A stretch of 64,000 bases of DNA, taken from positions 124,001-188,000 of the forward strand of contig NZ_FMYO01000002.1 of assembly GCF_900096895.1 (NCBI RefSeq), in the 5' to 3' direction. The notes under the pieces were generated by a model. It ran no database searches. It was not told where the DNA came from and saw nothing but the letters and a program-made list of their open reading frames with translations. The stretch is from Acinetobacter kookii. Lineage in GTDB: Bacteria; Pseudomonadota; Gammaproteobacteria; Pseudomonadales; Moraxellaceae. The position numbers were made by a program, and so were the translations under genes. Below are positions 19,096 through 27,749 of the stretch, one piece after another (position 1 is the first letter of the stretch; every line of letters starts with the position of its first letter).

Positions 19096-20328
19096 TTAAG
19101 CAACTTTGCGTAAATCAAGGCTTAAATCAAGATGTTTTTCTGCTTCAAAAGCGGTATTTTTGCTGATCATTTTTTTCAAATGACGCATTTCTTTCGCGGC
19201 ATTGACCGTAATACCGGCAACGATTTGACCATCGGTCACACCGTACATGACGAATGAATTGTCTGCACCTTTGGCTGCGTCCATTTCACCGCGAATATGC
19301 CATTCAGCTGCAGCCATATCACCCACGAACTGGAAGTTGATATTGAGCTGATCGGTCCAGAACCAGGCCGGATTGGCTTTCGGATGCTCTACACCCATCA
19401 CGTGACGTGCGAAGATGCCTGCCTGAAGGTTGGCATTTTCCCAGGTTTCAACACGACGGTGTTGGCCATCTTCACGAAGTTGGGTCGCAACGTCACCTGC
19501 TGCATAAATGTCAGCATTTGAAGTCTGGCAGTTTTCATTGACCTGAATCGCAACATCCACGTCCAGACCGGCATCCACAGCAAGCTGTGCATTTGGCACA
19601 ATTCCGATACCGTACACCACCGCGTCGGCACGAAGTTCTTCGCCACCTTCAAGAGTCACAACCACTTCTTCACCGTCTAACTTGCAGTCTGCAATCTTGG
19701 TTTCAAGACGTACATCCACACCATTTTGACGATGCTGCTCAAGCAGGAATTCGCTCAGGATACGTGGTGAACAACGACCCATGACCATAGGACCCATTTC
19801 AATCACAGTCACCTGGCAGTCTTTGTAACGTGCCGATGATGCCAGCTCAAGACCGATCACACCACCACCGATCAGAATCAAACGACGGCCCGGTTGCAGC
19901 ACAGGAACCAGCGCTTGAGAATCTTCAAGGTTACGCAGGGTATAAACGTGTTTGCCCAAAGCATCGAAGTTCGGTAAACGGCGCGCTGCACCACCGGTTG
20001 CAAGAAGCAACTTGTCATAAGCAACAAGGTCACCATTTTGAAGCTCAACCGTTTTCGCCTCGGCATTGATTTTCACCACGCCATTGCCACGAATGGTTTC
20101 CACACCCAAATCTGCCAGTTTTTGTTCTGACAGAATTTCGATTTTGGTTTCCTCTGGCTTTAAGATCACGTCTTTAGACAAAGGCGGACGCTCATAAGGC
20201 AGATGTGTTTCATCACCCACCAAAATGATTTTGCCTTCGTATTTGTTGGCACGGAGTTCTAAAATGGCGCTAGCACCAGCTTGACCAGCACCGACGATAA
20301 CGATGGTTTCGATAGCATTTTGGCTCAT
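19096..20328 (-). CDS. hcaD: 3-phenylpropionate/cinnamate dioxygenase ferredoxin reductase HcaD
   Basis: About 410 residues. This FAD/NADH reductase feeds electrons to the Rieske ferredoxin HcaC and on to HcaEF. The FAD-binding motif is VIVGAGQAGASA near residue 12, a second Rossmann motif LIGGGVIGLELA lies in the middle, and the flavin-interacting ADIYAAGDVA is near residue 275. The start is set at ATG 20328, preceded by AAGGAT; the longer frame to 20382 overlaps mhpB and lacks a ribosome binding site. It is the last gene of the operon, just after mhpB, with a strong terminator behind it. Confidence 0.92.
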   Translation of the reverse strand: MSQNAIETIVIVGAGQAGASAILELRANKYEGKIILVGDETHLPYERPPLSKDVILKPEETKIEILSEQKLADLGVETIRGNGVVKINAEAKTVELQNGDLVAYDKLLLATGGAARRLPNFDALGKHVYTLRNLEDSQALVPVLQPGRRLILIGGGVIGLELASSARYKDCQVTVIEMGPMVMGRCSPRILSEFLLEQHRQNGVDVRLETKIADCKLDGEEVVVTLEGGEELRADAVVYGIGIVPNAQLAVDAGLDVDVAIQVNENCQTSNADIYAAGDVATQLREDGQHRRVETWENANLQAGIFARHVMGVEHPKANPAWFWTDQLNINFQFVGDMAAAEWHIRGEMDAAKGADNSFVMYGVTDGQIVAGITVNAAKEMRHLKKMISKNTAFEAEKHLDLSLDLRKVA

Positions 20329-20339
20329 GGGTTTAATCC

Positions 20340-21302
20340 TTATTTCAATTCTGCAGATACAATGCCGAAGCCCGCAATCCACTCACTAATATCTTCGTAG
20401 CAGTGAGTTGTCATTTCATACTCACCGACTTCATGTAATGCAGCAAAAGCAGCCATCCAGGAACGGACTTCCTGACCACCACGGCCACCCTCGACACGAA
20501 TTTCAGCTTCCGTCATCGCTTCAATGGCCGCAAAGTCTGCTTTCTTGAAGGTTTCAAGCAATGCACGATCCCACTCAGGGTTCAACGGCACTGCAACAGA
20601 TTTATCACCTGCAGCCAATTTTTGACCCACTGCGATAATTTTTGCCTGACGGTTCTGGCGCGACTCTTCAGACGGGTTACGACCTGCAATCAGGAATTCT
20701 TCAACTTCAGGAGGAACCGAACCCATTTGCGGTGTTGGTGGATCATGTGACAGACCACCCGTACCCAGTACCAGTACGCGTTCATTTTCCAGGTTCAGAG
20801 ACTTGATGAACTGACCTACCGCACGGCCTAAAGCCACAGTACGTTTAGTCGTTGGCATTGGTGCTGCTGCACCATTGATGAAAACTGGAATTGTTGGGTA
20901 ACGGTCGAGCTGACCATCACACAAGAAATGTAAAGGCTGAGTCACCCCGTGATCGGCTTGCATACGGTATGAGTACGCAACGTCCACACCTTCATCCAAT
21001 ACGCGACGAACCAGGTTCAGCGCAGTTTGTTCAGGCACATTGATTTTGGCGTTGTCTTTACCATAATCCCAGTCCCCTGCAGCAGTGGCACGAATGCCGA
21101 CGCAGAAACTTGGCATCAGGTCGTAGAAGAAACCATTGAAATGGTCAGGACCAAAAGTGATGATCAGGGTTGGGTCGTAAGCTTTAACTTCAGCAGCAAG
21201 TTTGTCAAACGCTTCGCGAACGGCTTGTTCTTTACGTTGTTCTTGCGGTGAAGCAAATTCCATTAACGGGCTGTGCGATGCACAAATAAGTTTAACGGCC
21301 AT
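20340..21302 (-). CDS. mhpB: 2,3-dihydroxyphenylpropionate 1,2-dioxygenase MhpB
   Basis: Class III extradiol dioxygenase that opens the ring of 2,3-dihydroxyphenylpropionate (or the cinnamate analogue) by meta-cleavage, using Fe2+. The 320 residues match the LigB-type family: ASHSPLM at the N-terminus, FGPDHFNGFFYD near 50-61, catalytic His118 in ADHGVTQPL and His186 in GGLSHDPP, matching the two essential histidines of E. coli MhpB. GGAG sits seven bases before the ATG. Its placement between hcaB and hcaD, rather than in a separate mhp operon, is unusual compared with E. coli. Confidence 0.93.
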   Translation of the reverse strand: MAVKLICASHSPLMEFASPQEQRKEQAVREAFDKLAAEVKAYDPTLIITFGPDHFNGFFYDLMPSFCVGIRATAAGDWDYGKDNAKINVPEQTALNLVRRVLDEGVDVAYSYRMQADHGVTQPLHFLCDGQLDRYPTIPVFINGAAAPMPTTKRTVALGRAVGQFIKSLNLENERVLVLGTGGLSHDPPTPQMGSVPPEVEEFLIAGRNPSEESRQNRQAKIIAVGQKLAAGDKSVAVPLNPEWDRALLETFKKADFAAIEAMTEAEIRVEGGRGGQEVRSWMAAFAALHEVGEYEMTTHCYEDISEWIAGFGIVSAELK

Positions 21303-21372
21303 GAGAGACTCCAGAACGGAAGGTAGCCCAGAACAGGCTACCGAGTAAGTCCATTACATTTCAGACTGAATT

Positions 21373-22188
21373 TTATTCGTCAAAGAAACCTGCACGTGGC
21401 TGACGCAAACCACGAATACCCAGACCACATTCTGCGTTGATCAGAACGCCAGTCAAAGGACGGTTGTTTTGACGAGATGCCAAGAGCACGTAGGAACCTG
21501 TCATGTCTTCCGGTTCAGGTAAGAAGTTCAGTGGCATGCCACGTGCAATTTTCTCAGGATCGCGTGCATCGAGTAGACCAAGATTTTCTTGACCCAGTGA
21601 CGCAGCACCTTTGATGTTCACATTCATACCTGACGGAGCAACAGCGTTCACTCGTACTTTAGGCGCAAGCTCGTATGCCAGTTCTTTCATAATCCCCACA
21701 CCCGCATGCTTAGATGCTGTGTATACGGGGCCTCCGCCTGCTGAGTACAGCGCAGAGTTAGACAAAGTAAATATGATAGAACCTTCAGAAGCGATCAATG
21801 CATCCAGTGCAGCTTTGGCACCCAAGATGAGCGACTTGGTATTAATGCCCATGATTTCATCAAAGGCTTTTTCCAGCTGCTCACCAGAAGTATTGACGAT
21901 ATCTGCGTAATGATCCCAGATACCAGCATTACCGACGAAACAGTCAAGCTTGCCGAAGCGCTCAACTGTTGCGTTTACAGCACGGACGTTGTCTTCATAG
22001 CTGGCTACGTCACCGGCAATTGCTAAAACTCGATCACCGAAATGTTCTTTCAATGCATCAACTTTCGCTTGTGAACGCTGAAGAACCGCAACTTGTGCAC
22101 CCTCTTCAAGGAAACGCTCAACCAAAGCCCAGCCTAAGCCTGAACCACCACCCGTAATAAGTGCAACTTCGCCTTGTAGCCAACCCAT
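21373..22188 (-). CDS. hcaB: cis-dihydrodiol dehydrogenase HcaB
   Basis: Short-chain dehydrogenase that rearomatises the cis-dihydrodiol made by HcaEFCD to 2,3-dihydroxyphenylpropionate or -cinnamate with NAD+. The 271 residues show the cofactor motif TGGGSGLG (about 12-19), NAG near 87-89, a catalytic serine in TLSNSALYSA, and YTASK with Tyr156 and Lys160. The gene starts two bases after the hcaC stop region, so it is translated as part of the same operon. Confidence 0.92.
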   Translation of the reverse strand: MGWLQGEVALITGGGSGLGWALVERFLEEGAQVAVLQRSQAKVDALKEHFGDRVLAIAGDVASYEDNVRAVNATVERFGKLDCFVGNAGIWDHYADIVNTSGEQLEKAFDEIMGINTKSLILGAKAALDALIASEGSIIFTLSNSALYSAGGGPVYTASKHAGVGIMKELAYELAPKVRVNAVAPSGMNVNIKGAASLGQENLGLLDARDPEKIARGMPLNFLPEPEDMTGSYVLLASRQNNRPLTGVLINAECGLGIRGLRQPRAGFFDE

Positions 22189-22190
22189 GA

Positions 22191-22517
22191 TTACTCTCCT
22201 GCCATCTCTACAAATAACTGACCATCTTCAACCACTACAGGGAAGGTTTGGATTGGATCAGTTGCTGGTAAACATAATGCTTGACCAGTTTTCAAACAGA
22301 AACGTGCTGAATGAAGCGGGCACTCTACAGTACCGTCATCTTCAAGGTAACCTTCTGACATAGAAGCGTTACCATGTGAACAACGGTCGTTCATTGCGAA
22401 GAACTCACCGCCATTGTTGAAGACTGCAAGCGCTTCGATACCGTTTACGCCGCAATCCACTTTCAATGCTTCGCCTTCGTCTAATTCGTCAACTTGGCAA
22501 ACAAAAATCTTATTCAT
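22191..22517 (-). CDS. hcaC: Rieske ferredoxin HcaC
   Basis: A 108-residue [2Fe-2S] Rieske ferredoxin carrying electrons from HcaD to the terminal oxygenase. The cluster ligands are Cys46 and His48 in RCSHGN and Cys66 and His69 in VECPLHS. The gene overlaps hcaF by a TAATG stop/start junction. The length and the ferredoxin-only architecture match HcaC/BphF-type proteins. Confidence 0.92.
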   Translation of the reverse strand: MNKIFVCQVDELDEGEALKVDCGVNGIEALAVFNNGGEFFAMNDRCSHGNASMSEGYLEDDGTVECPLHSARFCLKTGQALCLPATDPIQTFPVVVEDGQLFVEMAGE

Positions 22518-23035
22518 TAGAAGAACACACTCAGGTTATGTGAGTTATAAGTCACCTGATCAAGGGTGATCTTACGGTTGAAGATCTGGAAGCCTTGAGC
22601 AGTATCGACTTTACGGATTTTGTCGTGACGCTTACCACAGTAGATCGTTACATCTTTCTCTTTCTGGGTGCGGTACAACAAGTAAGTAACGTACACGTCG
22701 TATTCGCCTTCAACTTCCGTTGCCTCAACAATGATGTTAGACACCATGTGAGTGGTACGTGAAGGAGGTTCTTCGGCCCATGCCATACCTGTCTCAAGAC
22801 GGGCAACACGGCGTTCCAGCAGGTCTTTGGTATCGTTAAATACCCAAGTTGTAGGTGGCTCGATCGAACGGCGACGGTCACGTGTTTGAGCGTTTGGTGT
22901 GGTACGCAGTGTGTAAGAAATATCTTCTGACAGCACAGCTAACCAATCGCGGAATTTCCAGTCGTCAAGCAATTTTGCTTCACGATAGAGGAACTGACTA
23001 ATTTGATATTGAAGTTCTAAACTGATCTGACTCAT
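22517..23035 (-). CDS. hcaF: 3-phenylpropionate/cinnamate dioxygenase beta subunit HcaF
   Basis: Small subunit of the ring-hydroxylating oxygenase (172 residues, the same length as E. coli HcaF). It matches the E. coli protein along most of its length, for example [11 protein letters not shown] near residue 20, [14 protein letters not shown] and [16 protein letters not shown]. It has no cofactor and builds the alpha3beta3 complex with HcaE. It overlaps hcaE (ATGA-type junction) and hcaC (TAATG), which indicates translational coupling. Confidence 0.95.
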   Translation of the reverse strand: MSQISLELQYQISQFLYREAKLLDDWKFRDWLAVLSEDISYTLRTTPNAQTRDRRRSIEPPTTWVFNDTKDLLERRVARLETGMAWAEEPPSRTTHMVSNIIVEATEVEGEYDVYVTYLLYRTQKEKDVTIYCGKRHDKIRKVDTAQGFQIFNRKITLDQVTYNSHNLSVFF

Positions 23036-24399
23036 TTCATAAGCTCCTTCTCGTATTCGTCAGCTGCTTTTTCCACGTCTTCCCATTTTTCATGGATCAA
23101 TAAATCTGCCCAGCGGCGATACATGCCACGTGCTGCAGTTTCAGAGAAAATATAGTTGGTGATACCCGGGATACCATCTTCACGAACTTTCTCGTTGCCT
23201 TTACCCATTTCCATAATCAACTGGTTCTTACGCGCTTTATAACCACGTAAAACTTTTTGGATTTCGATCCAGTTTTCAGAGTCATCTTGCTCTAGGAAAC
23301 CAGCAGGACCGAAGGCACGAGTTGCAGAACGTTCAAATGCTTCTTTCACTTCTTGAGACGCTTCAGCATCGGCAATACAGAATGCCCAAACTTCAGTTTT
23401 GTTAGGACCACGTGGGTGCCATACGCGAAGTGTTGCAGTACCGTTCAACCAAGACAATGTTGGGAACATGGTGTTGTGACCTGCCAGACGCAGCGCACGA
23501 ACTTCACCAAGACGTTCCTTCACTTCTTCGTAAGTTTCACGGAAGTAGTTGGCCACTTCACCATCAACCCATACGTTAGCGTCTGGTTTTTCTGTGAAGA
23601 AGAAGCCTGAACCGTGACCACGTGAACCGTACTGGATCGCGTCTTTGGCAGTTTCCCAAACTGGGCGGGCAGTTTGTGCAGCACCTAATTTCTTGGTTGA
23701 ATCATCATCTGGTTTTGCACCCAACACCTGAATTGCAGATGCGTGAGAGAACAATGCGTGATATTGGTCAGATGCGAACTGTTCAGCTGCAAATTTCCAG
23801 TTACACTCGATTTCCCATTTGTGCACACCACCGATGATTTCAGTACCACCCGGACGACGGTCTAATACGCCATCGAGGTACCAAGCGATATCACCCATGT
23901 ATTCTTCTAGATCTGGAGTCGTTTCATCCCAGCATCCGAAGATTAAGCCTTTATAAGATTTAACACGGTTAACTTCTACCAGACCCCATTGCTCTTTGCA
24001 TGCGCCTTGCGGGAAAGCACGCTCTTCAAGCGGGATGTCTTTTAAAGAACCATCAATACCGTAAGACCAGCCGTGGTATGGGCAAGTGAATGCACGGGTA
24101 TTACCACAGTCCGCGAAGCTCACACGCATAGAGCGGTGACGGCATTGGTTTAAGAATGCTTTGATTGAACCGTCTTTTTGACGTGCCACAATAATTGGAT
24201 CTTCGCCCATGTAGGTATTGAAGAAGTCACCAGCCTTAGGAATCTGGCTTTCATGGCAAAGGAACAACCAGGTACGACCGAACACACGTTCAAGTTCTAG
24301 TTCGTATAGATCTGGATCTGTATAGATCGACGGCGAGATACGTCCATTTTGTGCATCGACTAAAGCGTCGATTTCGCGCACATCAATTTTTCCACTCAT
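23032..24399 (-). CDS. hcaE: 3-phenylpropionate/cinnamate dioxygenase alpha subunit HcaE
   Basis: Catalytic subunit that adds O2 across the ring of 3-phenylpropionate or cinnamate to give the cis-dihydrodiol. The 455 residues carry a Rieske domain (Cys86, His88, Cys106, His109) and a mononuclear-iron domain with DQYHALFSH (His214 and His219). Agreement with E. coli HcaE is extensive, including [19 protein letters not shown]. The start is set at ATG 24399, preceded by AGGAG; the frame to 24429 would place ten extra residues upstream. It is the first gene of the operon hcaE-F-C-B-mhpB-hcaD, divergent from hcaR. Confidence 0.95.
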   Translation of the reverse strand: MSGKIDVREIDALVDAQNGRISPSIYTDPDLYELELERVFGRTWLFLCHESQIPKAGDFFNTYMGEDPIIVARQKDGSIKAFLNQCRHRSMRVSFADCGNTRAFTCPYHGWSYGIDGSLKDIPLEERAFPQGACKEQWGLVEVNRVKSYKGLIFGCWDETTPDLEEYMGDIAWYLDGVLDRRPGGTEIIGGVHKWEIECNWKFAAEQFASDQYHALFSHASAIQVLGAKPDDDSTKKLGAAQTARPVWETAKDAIQYGSRGHGSGFFFTEKPDANVWVDGEVANYFRETYEEVKERLGEVRALRLAGHNTMFPTLSWLNGTATLRVWHPRGPNKTEVWAFCIADAEASQEVKEAFERSATRAFGPAGFLEQDDSENWIEIQKVLRGYKARKNQLIMEMGKGNEKVREDGIPGITNYIFSETAARGMYRRWADLLIHEKWEDVEKAADEYEKELMK

Positions 24400-24681
24400 G
24401 AAAAGCTCTCCTGTGACCAGTAACGGCACAAAGTAAATAGACTCAACTTTTCAGCGATAATGGATTTTTAGCCAGTTTTGGTGAAATATTTTTTTTGTTT
24501 CAATTAAGATATTTTATGGATTATTTAAAACTGTGCTTTATATATTTAAACACTAATAGAAAATGCAAGATCATTTATTTTCTAAATGGCAGAATAATCT
24601 TCACCTCATAGTTGTTTATAGATTATACTGCTACAAAAATATAGTAAGACATTTTTTGGATTACTCTTTTGGACGAGTTAT
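24400..24681. promoter_or_regulatory. hcaE / hcaR divergent control region
   Basis: A 282-bp AT-rich divergent region. It must hold promoters for the hca operon (minus) and hcaR (plus), and a LysR-type site is expected. I could not pick a single convincing T-N11-A operator among many AT-rich candidates; the stretch 24606-24650 is the most motif-dense. Confidence 0.5.
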
Positions 24682-25581
24682 ATGGAATTACGACACCTAC
24701 GCTATTTTATCACCGTTGCAGAAGAACTTAACTTCAGTAAGGCTGCACTAAAGCTTTATACCGCTCAACCCTCTTTAAGCCAGCAAATTAAAGACCTGGA
24801 AGAAGATGTCGGGGTAAAACTGCTTTATCGTACCAAACGTAAGGTTGAGCTGACTGAAGAAGGTGCCGTATTTCTTGAGCAGGCGCGCTTAACCCTGGCA
24901 CAGGCAGATAAAGCGATTGCCATGGCACGCCAGGTTTCGCAAGCCAAACAGCAAATGCTGCGTATTGGCTTTGTTCCGGTGGCGGAAATGAAAATTTTCC
25001 CTTATGTACTACCAAATCTACGGGTGCAAAACCCTGATTTAAAAATCGATTTGCTCAGCTTAAACAACAGTGAACAAATGAAGTTGCTGAAAAAAGGGGA
25101 ACTGGATATCACCTTTACCCGACACAACTTTAACAGTGATGAAATTGAAAGTTTATTCGTGCTACGCGAGCCGCTGATCTTTATTTTACCGAAAGACCAC
25201 CCTTTGGCTAAGTATGAACGCATTCCCGTTAAAGAATTGAATGGTATAGATTTTATTATTCCTGCTGCCGAGCAGTCCTTAACCTTGCATGATGCCATTA
25301 TGGATTTTGCCCATGCCAATGGGATTGAATTCAATATTGTGCAAAAAGCCGACAACATCCTGTTTAACATCAACTCTGTAGGGATGGGTTTGGGCTGCAC
25401 CATTCTGCCGGGCTATGTTGCGCCACTGACCATGGAAAATACCGTGATTCGCCCCTTGGATGTGGAACTGCCTTACCTCGACCTGTATGTGAGTTACCAT
25501 AAAAACAGCAGCTCTGTTGCAGTGAAGAAATTTATTGAATTGCTGACCCATGTGTTTTATCTAAACATTAACCGCAATTAA
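24682..25581 (+). CDS. hcaR: LysR-family activator HcaR
   Basis: A 299-residue LysR regulator with strong resemblance to E. coli HcaR: MELRHLRYF at the start, a helix-turn-helix across about 15-50 (AQPSLSQQIKDLEEDVGVKL), RTKRKVELTEEG, and the effector-domain motifs IGFVPVAEMK and GMGLGCTILPGY. HcaR activates hca genes in response to phenylpropionate or cinnamate. Divergence from hcaE supports this role. CatM/BenM-type regulators are related, but the HcaR-like features and context favour hcaR. Confidence 0.85.
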   Translation: MELRHLRYFITVAEELNFSKAALKLYTAQPSLSQQIKDLEEDVGVKLLYRTKRKVELTEEGAVFLEQARLTLAQADKAIAMARQVSQAKQQMLRIGFVPVAEMKIFPYVLPNLRVQNPDLKIDLLSLNNSEQMKLLKKGELDITFTRHNFNSDEIESLFVLREPLIFILPKDHPLAKYERIPVKELNGIDFIIPAAEQSLTLHDAIMDFAHANGIEFNIVQKADNILFNINSVGMGLGCTILPGYVAPLTMENTVIRPLDVELPYLDLYVSYHKNSSSVAVKKFIELLTHVFYLNINRN

Positions 25582-25609
25582 AAAAACTTTTACACTTTTG
25601 CACTGAATT

Positions 25610-25651
25610 AAAGCCACCATTATTTTGCTAATAAATAATGGTGGCTTTTTT
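25610..25651 (+). terminator. hcaR terminator
   Basis: AAAGCCACCATTATTT pairs with AAATAATGGTGGCTTT across a short TGCTAAT loop, followed by a T-run. Confidence 0.85.
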
Positions 25652-25869
25652 TATTACAATTTGTGTATTTTTAGACCACACTAGACTTAAGTCTTACGCT
25701 TTTTTTCTTATCGGCAATGCTGAATTGATAGGGAATAACGTACAACCTGTTGCTTTCACCCCTTATAAATGCCATTTCATCCTCGCAAATTACAACTTAA
25801 GTCTAATAAATTCCCCACAACTTTTTTAAAATGTTAAAAAACAACAATAACAATAAAGGGTTGATCATT

Positions 25870-26541
25870 ATGCATCCGCTACGCCGTATAAAAACCGGGA
25901 TTCAGCACCATCTTTATTTCTTTCTGACCTTTCCCTTTATTGCTGTGCTGTATGCTGCTTTTCAGTTGATGACTTCATGGAGCTGGTCCACCCGCCTGTT
26001 AATGAGCTGGAATATTGTCATTTATGCTTATTTATTTTTCACCCTGAAAAAACTCTGGCACATTGACCATGCGCATATCCTGCAACGTGCCAAGGAACAG
26101 GATGCCAGTAAATGGCTGATTCTTTTTCTGGTCCTGCTGACCTTAATCATCTGCTTCATCGCGCTGATTATTGAAGTGAATAATTTGCCGAGCAACACGC
26201 TCATTCAAACCGCTCATATCGTTTTATCCATGGTGACCATTACCTCTGCCTGGTTCCTGATGCATACCATTTTTGCGATTCATTATGCGCATGACTTTTA
26301 TCTGGCACTCGACAGGAATAATGAAGGCGGGCTGGATTTTCCCAAAACCCCCAAGCCCACTTATCCCGACTTTTTATATTTTAGTTACATCGTCGGGACT
26401 TCCGCACAAACGGCGGATGTTTCCATTACTCACTCTTCAATGCGGGTGCTAAACACCCTGCACCTGCTGCTGGCCTACGGATTTAATACCACCATTCTGG
26501 CCATCACCATCAATGTGGCAGCGAACTTTATCAGTCCCTGA
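25870..26541 (+). CDS. DUF1345 family membrane protein
   Basis: About 223 residues with five to six hydrophobic helices. The family signature is visible near the C-terminus: YPDFLYFSYIVGTSAQTADV followed by SSMRVLNTLHLLLAYGFNTT. It is an inner-membrane protein of unknown function. The start is set at ATG 25870, preceded by AAAGGG; an earlier ATG at 25831 lacks a ribosome binding site. It sits between hcaR and mhpC, so it could be part of the phenylpropionate locus, but DUF1345 genes are not known pathway members and it may be a bystander. Confidence 0.8.
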   Translation: MHPLRRIKTGIQHHLYFFLTFPFIAVLYAAFQLMTSWSWSTRLLMSWNIVIYAYLFFTLKKLWHIDHAHILQRAKEQDASKWLILFLVLLTLIICFIALIIEVNNLPSNTLIQTAHIVLSMVTITSAWFLMHTIFAIHYAHDFYLALDRNNEGGLDFPKTPKPTYPDFLYFSYIVGTSAQTADVSITHSSMRVLNTLHLLLAYGFNTTILAITINVAANFISP

Positions 26542-26550
26542 GCAGCAACA

Positions 26551-26579
26551 AAAAAAGGATGACCGAAGTCATCCTTTTG
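26551..26579. terminator. Bidirectional terminator between DUF1345 gene and mhpC
   Basis: AAAGGATGAC and GTCATCCTTT pair around CGAA, with flanking A- and T-tracts serving both convergent genes. Confidence 0.85.
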
Positions 26580-26597
26580 ATTTGCCAGATGGCGGAA

Positions 26598-27455
26598 TTA
26601 AACGCCGCGGGCAGTCAAATAGTTTTTAATTACTGTATTGAACTCTTCAGCTTTTTCCACTTGTGACCAGTGGCCACACTGGCTGAAAATGTGTGCATCA
26701 GCATTTGGTACAATGTTCAGGATATCCCAGCTACGAGAAACTGGAATCACCACGTCTTGAGTACCATGAATCAACAATACAGGCACAGTGATGTCTTTCA
26801 TTTTTTCGAAATCAAGCGGGAATTCGAAACGGTCACGGTCACGTGCGCCCACGACGTCCATCAAACGGTTCGATGCATAGTCATTTGCAGCAGAAGCAAA
26901 ACGTACTTTTACCAGCTCGTCTGTGATCAGGTCTTTGTTTACCACGAACATCGACAATGTTTTCTTGATGCCTTCTTCAGTCAATACCGGGTTGGCATGT
27001 GCTTTCAGCGCAGCAGTCTGTTTTGCACCGCCTGTACCCATAGATACAATACCAAGTACACGCTCAGGGTAGTCTAAAGCCAATTGGAATGCCAACCAGC
27101 CACCGAGTGAGTTACCGACCAACCAGGTTTTTTCAATGCCCAGTGCATCTAAAGTACGCACCGCATGGTCCACCCAGGCACGGATACCGTAAGCTGTACC
27201 TGGCGCTACTACAGTTTGACCATAACCAATAGTGTCGATAGCGATACAACGTGCCTGTTCACCAATTGATGGCAAGTTTAGCCACCAGTTTGCCGCAGCA
27301 GATACACCGGTACCTGAACCGTGCAAGAACAGGATAGGCGTACCCTCACCCACTTCGTGATAGTGAGTCAACTCACCTTCTGCAGTTTCAATCCATTTGT
27401 CTTCTAAGCCAAAGAATGGATCTGTTGTATATTCAGGGATTTGAACAGTGCTCAT
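26598..27455 (-). CDS. mhpC: 2-hydroxy-6-oxonona-2,4-dienedioate hydrolase MhpC
   Basis: Alpha/beta hydrolase that cleaves the C-C bond of the meta-ring-fission product to give 2-hydroxypenta-2,4-dienoate plus succinate (or fumarate from the cinnamate branch). The 285 residues show the oxyanion region LFLHGSGTGVSA, nucleophile Ser116 in GNSLGG, Asp234 in HGTQDVVIP and His262 in CGHWSQVE, the complete triad. The start is set at 27455 because GAGGAG lies five bases upstream. It is monocistronic here between two terminators, unlike the mhp operon of E. coli. Confidence 0.92.
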   Translation of the reverse strand: MSTVQIPEYTTDPFFGLEDKWIETAEGELTHYHEVGEGTPILFLHGSGTGVSAAANWWLNLPSIGEQARCIAIDTIGYGQTVVAPGTAYGIRAWVDHAVRTLDALGIEKTWLVGNSLGGWLAFQLALDYPERVLGIVSMGTGGAKQTAALKAHANPVLTEEGIKKTLSMFVVNKDLITDELVKVRFASAANDYASNRLMDVVGARDRDRFEFPLDFEKMKDITVPVLLIHGTQDVVIPVSRSWDILNIVPNADAHIFSQCGHWSQVEKAEEFNTVIKNYLTARGV

Positions 27456-27749
27456 ACATACTCCTCGTACAGTCTTTAGCTTGCGTTTCCATCTTGATTC
27501 AGAATTTAACGTCAAGTTGACTCGGTGAAATTTACTTTTTTACCGCCTTATATTACCTGTTCAAAGCGGTCAAACTGATACAAATTTACGATCAAATACT
27601 ATAAAAAAACGATAATTTAACTATTTGTTTTTAAAGACTTTATTAAAGAACAAACCCTTATTTTTATTAAGGCATTTAATAAAAAATAGCTTTCTACACA
27701 GCAAAAAAAAGCGACTGATTTAAAGCCGCTTTTTTATGACACCGATTAA
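27456..27749. other. mhpC-oprD intergenic region
   Basis: AT-rich; holds the mhpC promoter (minus strand) and the porin terminator (27703-27737). No gene is seen. Confidence 0.5.
27703..27737 (-). terminator. Terminator of the OprD-type porin gene
   Basis: AAAGCG...CGCTTT stem around ACTGATTTAAAGC, with A- and T-runs at both flanks; imperfect but well placed just after the stop. Confidence 0.6.

Noticed and set aside
25638..25829. 63-codon frame between hcaR and the DUF1345 gene.
   Set aside because: It starts inside the hcaR terminator, has no ribosome binding site and shows no recognisable domain.
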